Positions 56,135-64,000 of a stretch of DNA of 64,000 nucleotides are shown here, in pieces (positions within the stretch are counted from its first letter, which is position 1; each line of letters begins with the position of its first letter). This DNA comes from Pseudomonadota bacterium (GTDB lineage Bacteria; Pseudomonadota; Gammaproteobacteria; Pseudomonadales; Pseudohongiellaceae). Under the pieces are notes generated by a model, which was given only the letters and a program-made list of their open reading frames with translations, had not been told where the DNA came from and did not search any database. Made by a program: the position numbers and the translations under genes. The stretch covers positions 62,001 to 126,000 of the forward strand of contig JAQCBT010000004.1 of NCBI GenBank assembly GCA_027621405.1, in the 5' to 3' direction.

Positions 56135-56611
56135 ATGATCAAGTGTAGCAAGCGAACCAGGGAAGGTTGGTTTTTGGTCGACGACATGGTGCGACGCTGG
56201 ATGCAGCAGCGGATTCAACTTACCCAGGACTTCGAGGGAATCGTGACTCCCCGCGATAGCGAGGAACCTGCGTCCCGGTTAAGTGGCCGGGTCAGTACCT
56301 TCTGCCAAACCCTGGTGGATTATGTATCTGCCGGACACTTCGAGGTCTACAACGAACTGATTAGCGAAGCCCGGGAATTCAACGATGGCAGTGTACTGAC
56401 AGGGATCGATCTGTGCAGTGCTATCGATGATTCCACCGACATGGCGCTGGAGTTTAACGACAAGTATCTCAGCGACGAGCTTTGCCAGAAGGCGCTCGCT
56501 ACCCTGCCCAGGGACATGGTGGAACTCGGCAATGTACTGAACCTGCGGTTTGAGCTGGAAGACCACCTCATCTCAGCGGTTCACGAATGCCATCGCCCCA
56601 TGGTGGCCTGA
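56135..56611 (+). CDS. rsd: Rsd/AlgQ family anti-sigma-70 regulator
   Basis: From ATG 56135 (MIKCSKRTREGWFLVDDMVRRWMQQRIQL) the protein is 158 residues. It matches the all-helical Rsd/AlgQ family, including QRIQLTQDFEGIVTPRDS, and the helix FCQTLVDYVSAGHFEVYNELISEARE. Rsd binds sigma-70 in stationary phase; AlgQ regulates alginate in pseudomonads. Start at 56105 would add a short unrelated stretch. Confidence 0.88.
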   Translation: MIKCSKRTREGWFLVDDMVRRWMQQRIQLTQDFEGIVTPRDSEEPASRLSGRVSTFCQTLVDYVSAGHFEVYNELISEAREFNDGSVLTGIDLCSAIDDSTDMALEFNDKYLSDELCQKALATLPRDMVELGNVLNLRFELEDHLISAVHECHRPMVA

Positions 56612-56708
56612 GTAAGGGGCTTGAGTAAGGATAGCTTGAGTGACCTGATTTCCATTCCTTCAACATCTTGTGGTCGCCGCTCTGTCCTGTGATCCCGGGT
56701 GCTGTGCC

Positions 56709-57725
56709 GTGAAAAATTCTCTTTATCATCATTACCGGAATTCCGGTTCTCATGTCTCCGCATTGATAGTGGTTATGCTACTGCTCGGCGGCTGCTTCAG
56801 GCAGGAAGCCGATCAGAGTTTTTCCACGGCCGTGCAGGGTGTCTATAGCGCCGAATTCTCGCAGCAGGGAGATCTTGCCGTGGTGGGTTCTATCCAACAT
56901 GGTGGCAGCCTGTGGCGCACCGAAGATGCGGAGCGCCTCTATAACTGGAACCACAAGGCAGATTCCCGAACCGCGATTACTGCCCTCGCCTTTTCCCCGG
57001 ACGATAACTTCGTGGTCACGGCAGACATCAACTCCATCGTGTTGTGGGATGCCCACAAAGGCTCGGCGCTGCGTTACTTTGACGCGCCCGGAGAGATCCT
57101 CTATATCGCACTGACACCGGGTGCCGAGAAGGCCCTGCTCTCCATGGCAGACAACCGGGCCATCCTGTTCGACATCCAGCACGGTGGCATCGTGCACCAG
57201 ATTGCACTAGAAGCCTCCATACTCAGCCAGGCGATCAGTGGCGATGGACGCTACGCCCTGTTGTCACTGGATAACCGTCAACTGCAGCGCTGGAACCTGA
57301 CAAGCGCCACCGTCGACCGGCAACTGGAAACCCTGGGCCGGGTCAACACCCTGGCCATCTCCGCCGATGGCCGATTCGGATTTACCTCCGTGCAGCATCG
57401 TGATGCCAGCATCATCGATCTGGACAGTGGCGACGTGGTCAGCAATCTAAAATACAACAACAAGTTTTTCCCCAGTTTCTCCACCTTTCTCACCGCTCGT
57501 TTCTATAGCGATGGACGCCAGTTGCTTACCGGTAACACGACCGGTGCCATGGAGTTATGGGATACGGGAACAGGCCAGCGCCTGCAGCGCTGGATTACGC
57601 CAAAGAGCGCCAGCTTTGGGCCGACCAATTTCTCGGTTGTCGCGGTGGCAAAGGCAGACCGTTCTCAGCAGGTATTGGCCATGACTTCGGATGGCACAAC
57701 ATACCGCTTTCCTGCACAGCCCTAA
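56709..57725 (+). CDS. WD40-like beta-propeller lipoprotein
   Basis: The product from GTG 56709 is 338 residues: an N-terminal signal with lipobox (HVSALIVVMLLLGGC), then blades of a WD40-type propeller such as ITALAFSPDDNFVVTADINSIVLWDAHKGSALRYF, RVNTLAISADGRFGFTSVQHRDASIIDL and FYSDGRQLLTGNTTGAMELWDTGTGQRLQRW. Role unknown; it is a surface or periplasmic scaffold by analogy. Its stop overlaps the stop of the convergent oxidoreductase gene by 3 bases. Confidence 0.75.
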   Translation: MKNSLYHHYRNSGSHVSALIVVMLLLGGCFRQEADQSFSTAVQGVYSAEFSQQGDLAVVGSIQHGGSLWRTEDAERLYNWNHKADSRTAITALAFSPDDNFVVTADINSIVLWDAHKGSALRYFDAPGEILYIALTPGAEKALLSMADNRAILFDIQHGGIVHQIALEASILSQAISGDGRYALLSLDNRQLQRWNLTSATVDRQLETLGRVNTLAISADGRFGFTSVQHRDASIIDLDSGDVVSNLKYNNKFFPSFSTFLTARFYSDGRQLLTGNTTGAMELWDTGTGQRLQRWITPKSASFGPTNFSVVAVAKADRSQQVLAMTSDGTTYRFPAQP

Positions 57726-59860
57726 GCACCACGCTGCCAGCGAAAGAATTTCTCCAGCCACGGAAAATATTTTTCCGGCAGCCGTTTGTTGCGCCAGGCA
57801 TTGGCGGCAAACTTGTTGCCTTCCAGCAGGGTGGGATAGATGTGGGTGACCGCGGCGATCTTCTTCAATCCCATGCCATGGGTCATGGCAAACACGAATT
57901 CACCGATCAGTTCACCCGCGTGATAGCCCACGATCGTTACACCCAGTATCTTGTCCTTGTTAGGAACGGTGAGCACCTTGATGAAGCCATGAGCCTCGCC
58001 ATCGGCCAGTGAACGGTCGTGGTGATCCATGTCGTAGCGAGTGACCTCATACTTGATGCCCCTGGACTTCGCTTCGGCTTCACTGAGACCGACCCGGGCA
58101 ACCTCAGGGTCGGTAAATGTGGCCCATGGCACCACGTTGTATTTTGCTCGTAGTCGCCACCAGCCCCCCAGCAGGGAATTAATCGCGGCGAAGAAGGCCT
58201 GGAAAGATGCCATGTGGGTAAACTGGTATGGCCCTGCGACATCGCCACAGGCAAAGATGTTAGGAAACGCCGTCTGCATGGCGCTGTTCACTTCCACCGT
58301 ACCCTGCGCCGTGAGCGGCATGTTCAATTCTTCGAGACCGAAGCCCTCCACGTTGGCCTTGCGACCAATGGCCAGCAACACCTGGTCGAACTCTACCCGC
58401 ACGGTTTCCCCTTCATGCTCGGCTTCCATGAATTTGGTTTCGCCTGCCTTACCAAAGCGGGTGAGCTTATGGGAAGTGAGTAGCTGTATGCCCTGCTTCC
58501 TGAATTGCTCCATCACTGCCTCGGACACTTCCACGTCTTCCCGCGGCATGACGCGACTGGCCATATCGACCTGGGTTACTTCGGATCCCAGATTGTTGAA
58601 AGCCTGGGCCAGTTCACACCCAATTGGGCCGCCCCCCACTACCAGCAGTCGCCTCGGTAATTCGCGCAGGGTCCAGATCGTGTCGGAGGTCAGGTAGCCC
58701 ACCTCGTTGAGACCGGGGACAGGTGGCACCATGGGGCGAGCACCCGTAGCAATAATGATCGAGCGCGTGTTGATGGTGCGCCCATTCACTTCCACGCTAT
58801 AGGGAGACGTGATCCTTGCATCGCCGGCGATGCACTCCACACCGAGGGAGGTAAAGCGCTCCATGGAGTCGTGGGGCTCAATGGTCTTGATGATCTCCTG
58901 CACCCGTTCCATCACCCTGGCGAAGTTGACTGTTGCCGCTGCACCCTCGATGCCATATTCGCCTGCCCGGCGGATATAGGACATGATGCGACCACTGCGC
59001 AGCAGGGACTTGCTGGGCACACAGCCGGTATTGAGGCAGTCGCCTCCCATGCGGTCTTTCTCGATCAGGATGGTTTTCGCTTTCGCACCCACGGCAATGA
59101 TCGCGGAGACCAGGCCCGCCGAACCGCCCCCGATCACGACCACATTGGCATCGAATTTACTGGGGCGCTTGTAACCCCTCATGATCTTGTTTTTGCGGAT
59201 ACTGTTAACGATCAGCTTGCCCAGCAGCGGGAAAATACCGAGTAGCACCAGAGAGAACAGGACCGGTGCGCTAACCAGCCCTGACAGTGAAGTAATCTGG
59301 GCAAGCTCCGAGCCCGCGTTCACGTAGACAGCCGTACCCAGCAGCATGCCGATCTGGCTGACGAAATAGAACGACACCACGTTGATAGGGGTCAGCCCCA
59401 TGACCAGGTTTACCATGAAGAAGGGAAACAGGGGCACCATGCGGATACTGAACAGGTAGAAGCTGCCGTCTTTTTCGATGCCGCGGTTGATAGGTGCCAG
59501 GTAGTCCCCAAAACGGGACTGCACGTAATCCCTTAGCAGTGTCCTGGAAATCAGGAAGGAGAAGGTTGCGCCGATGGAGCTGGCAAAGGACACCAGAAGT
59601 GTTCCCCACAACAGGCCGAAGATTGCCCCGCCCAGCAAGGTAAAGATCATCGCACCCGGCAGCGACGCGGCAGAGATGAGTACATAGACAAGGAAGTAGA
59701 CCAGGGCCGCCATGACGAAATTTTCATCGCGGAATTCCTGGAAGGTGGCGATTTGCGACTGCATATATTGCAGGGTTAAATATTGGCCAAGATCGAACAG
59801 GAAGTAGCTGAGGATGGCGGCGGCGAGTAAGGCGACGATCAGTAGTCTGGCTTTGTTCAA
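57722..59860 (-). CDS. TVP38-type membrane domain fused to a disulfide oxidoreductase
   Basis: A 712-residue fusion. Residues 1-215 hold the TVP38/TMEM64 (DedA-like) membrane domain (helix starting IVALLAAAILSYFLF; motif SLPGAMIFTLLGGAIFG). From about 235 onward it is a pyridine-nucleotide disulfide oxidoreductase: FAD motif VVVIGGGSAGLVSA, the redox pair GGDCLNTGCVPSK, NAD segment LLVVGGGPIGCELAQAF and a C-terminal dimer domain. It resembles mercuric reductase, but lacks the N-terminal metal-binding domain and the final cysteine pair. Its substrate is unknown. Confidence 0.85.
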   Translation of the reverse strand: MNKARLLIVALLAAAILSYFLFDLGQYLTLQYMQSQIATFQEFRDENFVMAALVYFLVYVLISAASLPGAMIFTLLGGAIFGLLWGTLLVSFASSIGATFSFLISRTLLRDYVQSRFGDYLAPINRGIEKDGSFYLFSIRMVPLFPFFMVNLVMGLTPINVVSFYFVSQIGMLLGTAVYVNAGSELAQITSLSGLVSAPVLFSLVLLGIFPLLGKLIVNSIRKNKIMRGYKRPSKFDANVVVIGGGSAGLVSAIIAVGAKAKTILIEKDRMGGDCLNTGCVPSKSLLRSGRIMSYIRRAGEYGIEGAAATVNFARVMERVQEIIKTIEPHDSMERFTSLGVECIAGDARITSPYSVEVNGRTINTRSIIIATGARPMVPPVPGLNEVGYLTSDTIWTLRELPRRLLVVGGGPIGCELAQAFNNLGSEVTQVDMASRVMPREDVEVSEAVMEQFRKQGIQLLTSHKLTRFGKAGETKFMEAEHEGETVRVEFDQVLLAIGRKANVEGFGLEELNMPLTAQGTVEVNSAMQTAFPNIFACGDVAGPYQFTHMASFQAFFAAINSLLGGWWRLRAKYNVVPWATFTDPEVARVGLSEAEAKSRGIKYEVTRYDMDHHDRSLADGEAHGFIKVLTVPNKDKILGVTIVGYHAGELIGEFVFAMTHGMGLKKIAAVTHIYPTLLEGNKFAANAWRNKRLPEKYFPWLEKFFRWQRGA

Positions 59861-60058
59861 TTAGCTGCTCTCTTGATTGTTCATGCTTGCTTGTTTATTA
59901 AGGTGTCAGATATTGAAGGCTGACTGCTGGTCGTCCCGGCAGGGGTAACTACTTCCGCTTGGCCGGCTGTCACATCGTCGTTCTATTATGCTATAAACCG
60001 TTTGCTGTCCGAAGCCTGTATTTACCGGCCTCGAAACCACCCGGCAGCAGGAGTGTAG

Positions 60059-61072
<1,014 letters not shown>

Positions 61073-61315
61073 AACGGGAAGCAATCGAGACAAAAGCCGG
61101 GCCCAGATGAGCCTTACTGGCTGTCGACAGGCGATTCTGGGCCGATCAATTTATAAACCTTGAATCCTCGGTTTTTGGCCTTATTATTACGCCCATATAC
61201 TGTAGTCTTTCGCTTGGTCTTTTTGAGCCGGTGACCCCCAGCCCAACAAGTCTGCGTACAGCACAGACGCTCCCTTAACCCCTTTAGTATCAACATGTAG
61301 ACAAGGAATATGCCC

Positions 61316-61642
61316 ATGAGCGACAACATCGTTCACACTTCAGACAGTAGTTTCGAGCAAGACGTATTGCAGGCAGACGGGCCTGTATTGGTTGATTTCT
61401 GGGCTGAATGGTGTGGTCCCTGCAAGATGATAGCGCCGGTGCTGGAAGAAGTTGCCAACGAATACAACGGCAAGCTGAAGGTCGTAAAAATGGACGTGGA
61501 CGCCAATGCAGAAACCGCACCGAAGTACGGTATTCGCGGTATTCCGACCCTAATCGTCTTCAACAATGGCGAAAAAGTCGGTGAAAAAGTCGGCGCTCTC
61601 TCCAAATCCCAGCTCTCAGCTTTTATTGACAGCATTATCTAA
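61316..61642 (+). CDS. trxA: Thioredoxin 1
   Basis: A 108-residue thioredoxin with the active site [18 protein letters not shown] and the cis-proline in [18 protein letters not shown] 61316 is favoured over 61310, because AAGGA is at the right distance from it. It lies just before rho, as in many gammaproteobacteria. Confidence 0.97.
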   Translation: MSDNIVHTSDSSFEQDVLQADGPVLVDFWAEWCGPCKMIAPVLEEVANEYNGKLKVVKMDVDANAETAPKYGIRGIPTLIVFNNGEKVGEKVGALSKSQLSAFIDSII

Positions 61643-62309
61643 AACGCGTTTAATTGCGGTGTCTCGCCTTCTGCGAGGCACCGATAGACGTGGAAGTACC
61701 TGAAACTTCAACACTTTTTCTCCGAACTTCCACCTCAACCCGAAACAAGATTACCCAGGCCTCACGAAAAAAACTCGAGACGAGTCCGTTTCGCGCAGGC
61801 GTAAACCAAGTGAACTAAACCAGACAGAGTGGATTCTGGGCAGGAGTGGGACTATAGTTTTGTGAGACGCAGATAGAATGCCGGAAGAACATTAGCGCAA
61901 GAACAGAAGCGCACTATCGACAAACCCGTCTTCAGAAAACACGCAGCTTTCAACACATATTCCAAAACGCGATTGCTCGATGCCAGGGAAAGTACCGGGT
62001 CAAATCAAAGCGTGACAGTCCAGGACAAACACAATCTGCAGTGTATCTGGATGTTAGTTAGAACATTAGCCAATCAAAAAAGAACGAACCGGAATATAAA
62101 GAAAGTCAGCCATTTCGCCGATAGCGGAAATTAACATCAGATCAGAATTTTTAATTCGCTCCCCTTAATCCAAAAACAGTTTCTTTAGAACTCCCTTTTT
62201 AATTACTCCTTAAACCTAAATCGAATGGCACAAGTGTGAACGTAATCGCGGTGAACGCGATGCTCGTTCGAACAAGTCGTACCAATAACATTCCTGAAGT
62301 ATCACAACT
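61643..62309. other. Long region between trxA and rho
   Basis: About 670 bases, AT-rich in its second half, with no convincing open frame. It must hold the rho promoter and a long leader; rho is autoregulated by transcription termination in its leader in other gammaproteobacteria. No separate sRNA or leader peptide could be defined. Confidence 0.45.
61657..61683. terminator. Hairpin after trxA
   Basis: CGGTGTCTCGC and GCGAGGCACCG form a long stem with loop CTTCT. There is no T run after it, so it may be an attenuator or Rho-dependent site instead of an intrinsic terminator. Confidence 0.5.
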
Positions 62310-63569
62310 ATGAATCTCACCGAACTCAAGCAGAAGCCCATAGCCGAGCTTATCGAAACAGCTCATGAAATGGGTCTCGACAATGTTTCCCGCACCCGTA
62401 AACAAGACATCATTTTCGTTATCCTGAAGAAGCACGCCAAGAATGGCGAAGACATCTACGGTGATGGCGTACTGGAAATATTGCAGGATGGCTTCGGCTT
62501 TCTTCGATCGGCAGACTCTTCCTACCTGGCAGGACCGGATGACATCTACGTCTCGCCCAGCCAGATTCGCCGCTTTAATCTGCGTACCGGTGATACCGTA
62601 GCGGGCAAGATCAGGCCCCCGAAAGATGGCGAAAGATATTTCGCACTGCTGAAGATCAGCGAGATCAATTTCAGCAAGCCAGAAAACTCCAAGAACAAGA
62701 TTCTCTTCGAAAACCTTACTCCACTCTTCCCGCAGGAACGACTTCAGCTCCAGGTTGGTAACGGCAGCACCGAGGATCTCAGTGCCCGTGTTATCGATCT
62801 CACTGCACCTATCGGGAAGGGACAGCGTGGCCTGATCGTATCGCCACCGAAAGCGGGTAAGACACTCATCCTGCAGAACATTGCCCAGTCCATCACCCGT
62901 AATAATCCAGAGTGTCGGCTGATCGTATTGCTGATCGACGAACGACCGGAAGAGGTGACGGAGATGCAGCGTTCGGTGCGCGGCGAGGTAGTTGCCAGTA
63001 CCTTCGACGAACCACCCTCACGCCACGTACAGGTTGCCGAGATGGTTATCGAGAAGGCGAAGCGACTGGTTGAACACAAGGAAGACGTGGTGATCCTGCT
63101 GGACTCCATCACTCGACTGGCCCGCGCCTACAACACTATCGTGCCTTCCTCAGGCAAGGTACTCACCGGTGGTGTGGACGCCCACGCCCTGGAGCGTCCG
63201 AAGCGTTTCTTTGGTGCTGCCCGTAATCTGGAAGAAGGTGGCAGCCTGACGATCATCGCCACGGCGTTGATCGAAACCGGCTCGAAGATGGATGAAGTGA
63301 TCTACGAAGAATTCAAGGGCACCGGTAATATGGAATTGCACCTGGATCGCAAGATTGCCGAGAAGCGTGTCTATCCCGCGATTAATGTTCGCCGTTCCGG
63401 TACCCGTCGCGAAGATCTGCTGACCACGGAAGAAGAATTGCAACGCATGTGGATCCTGCGCAAGTTGCTCAGTTCCATGGAAGATGTGCAGGCAACCGAA
63501 TTCATTCTTGATAAGTTGAAAGACACCAAGACCAATGATGAATTCTTCAATTCCATGAAGCGCAAATAG
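62310..63569 (+). CDS. rho: Transcription termination factor Rho
   Basis: A 419-residue hexameric RNA helicase. The start [44 protein letters not shown] is the N-terminal domain; [36 protein letters not shown] is the RNA-binding cold-shock-like domain; [13 protein letters not shown] is the Walker A and [16 protein letters not shown] the Walker [41 protein letters not shown] is the Q and R loop region. Length as in E. coli (419). Confidence 0.98.
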   Translation: MNLTELKQKPIAELIETAHEMGLDNVSRTRKQDIIFVILKKHAKNGEDIYGDGVLEILQDGFGFLRSADSSYLAGPDDIYVSPSQIRRFNLRTGDTVAGKIRPPKDGERYFALLKISEINFSKPENSKNKILFENLTPLFPQERLQLQVGNGSTEDLSARVIDLTAPIGKGQRGLIVSPPKAGKTLILQNIAQSITRNNPECRLIVLLIDERPEEVTEMQRSVRGEVVASTFDEPPSRHVQVAEMVIEKAKRLVEHKEDVVILLDSITRLARAYNTIVPSSGKVLTGGVDAHALERPKRFFGAARNLEEGGSLTIIATALIETGSKMDEVIYEEFKGTGNMELHLDRKIAEKRVYPAINVRRSGTRREDLLTTEEELQRMWILRKLLSSMEDVQATEFILDKLKDTKTNDEFFNSMKRK

Positions 63570-63626
63570 ACCCTGCATGACGAAGCACAGCAGGTAATCC
63601 TCAACGCTTCCGATACGACACCAAGC

Positions 63627-64000
63627 ATGTCATTCAAAGACCTCAGAGATTTCATCGGCCTGTTGGAAAAGGAAGGTGAGCTCAAGCGCATCAGCGCCGA
63701 GGTCGATCCCTATCTGGAAATTACGGAGATCTCCGATCGCACCTTGCGAGCCGGCGGTCCCGCCCTGCTGTTCGAGAACCCCAAAGGCTCGACAATACCT
63801 GTGCTGGCAAACCTGTTCGGCAACACGCGCCGCATCGCCTTGGCCATGGGCCAGGAAGATATTGAAGGTTTGCGCGATGTGGGCAAGTTGCTCGCATTTC
63901 TCAAGGAACCGACCCCGCCAAGCGGCTTCAAGGATCTGTGGCAGAGTCTTCCCAGTTACAAGAGCGTGTTGAATATCGCGCCGACCGTGAAAAAATCAGC
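63627..64000 (+). CDS. ubiD: UbiD family decarboxylase (partial at window end)
   Basis: From ATG 63627 the frame is open to base 64000 ([54 protein letters not shown]). This is the start of 3-octaprenyl-4-hydroxybenzoate decarboxylase, which uses prenylated FMN in ubiquinone synthesis. The trxA-rho-ubiD order is seen in other gammaproteobacteria. Only the first 124 codons are in the window. Confidence 0.95.
   Translation, partial: MSFKDLRDFIGLLEKEGELKRISAEVDPYLEITEISDRTLRAGGPALLFENPKGSTIPVLANLFGNTRRIALAMGQEDIEGLRDVGKLLAFLKEPTPPSGFKDLWQSLPSYKSVLNIAPTVKKS

Overview
The window looks like a chromosomal segment of a marine, aerobic gammaproteobacterium. Three things point there: the conserved blocks hemB / trxA-rho-ubiD and yrfG-hslR next to cysQ and gshA, an Rsd/AlgQ anti-sigma factor, and many TonB, MaoC, alkylsulfatase and DUF885 type genes. 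Almost every call is a recognition by eye from protein motifs and gene order; no database search was run.

Layout. 0-11 kb: tail of a TonB-like protein, a tandem GNAT enzyme, a TonB-dependent receptor, a large secreted beta-propeller protein, a class V aminotransferase, an arsR-arsI pair with an operator palindrome, and a Baeyer-Villiger type monooxygenase. 11-16 kb: aauBEDA plus a small cytochrome c, a complete structural and maturation set for a tryptophan tryptophylquinone (TTQ) aromatic amine dehydrogenase. 16-29 kb: Asp/Asn hydroxylase, sirtuin, alkylsulfatase, CPA2 antiporter, an ABC ATPase with an FtsX-type permease, and an exported catalase-peroxidase. 29-34 kb: potassium channel, small secreted and membrane proteins, MAPEG and SMR proteins, YccF. 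34-35.5 kb: three gene cassettes on the minus strand separated by attC-like sites, with no integrase in the window (a CALIN), one of them carrying a BrnT/BrnA toxin-antitoxin pair. A tRNA-Pro(CGG) follows. 36-44 kb: a TPR protein, a DsbA-family gene whose first catalytic cysteine codon is TGA (selenocysteine candidate), a halohydrin dehalogenase, and a three-gene operon that reads as methylsuccinyl-CoA dehydrogenase, a hydratase-2 and mesaconyl-CoA C1-C4 transferase. 44-51 kb: RNA 2',3'-cyclic phosphodiesterase, acetyltransferases, an orphan HlyD adaptor, a serine hydrolase and a DUF885 lipoprotein. 51-64 kb: mostly core genes (cysQ, yrfG, hslR, gshA, rsd, hemB, trxA, rho, start of ubiD) plus a membrane-fused disulfide oxidoreductase.

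Two families of short dispersed repeats occur: a near-perfect palindrome with the core GGGACAGATTTATTTTTT (three copies, two of them bracketing the selenoprotein candidate) and a GGGTGTCCT motif (copies at 20.7 and 26.5 kb). Both look like REP/RAYT-type non-autonomous repeats. No rRNA, CRISPR array, prophage or full insertion sequence was seen.

The most interesting items are the in-frame TGA at the CxxC motif of the DsbA-like gene, the integrase-less cassette array, the methylsuccinyl-CoA to citramalyl-CoA operon, and the aau cluster without a local TTQ-maturation (MauG) gene.
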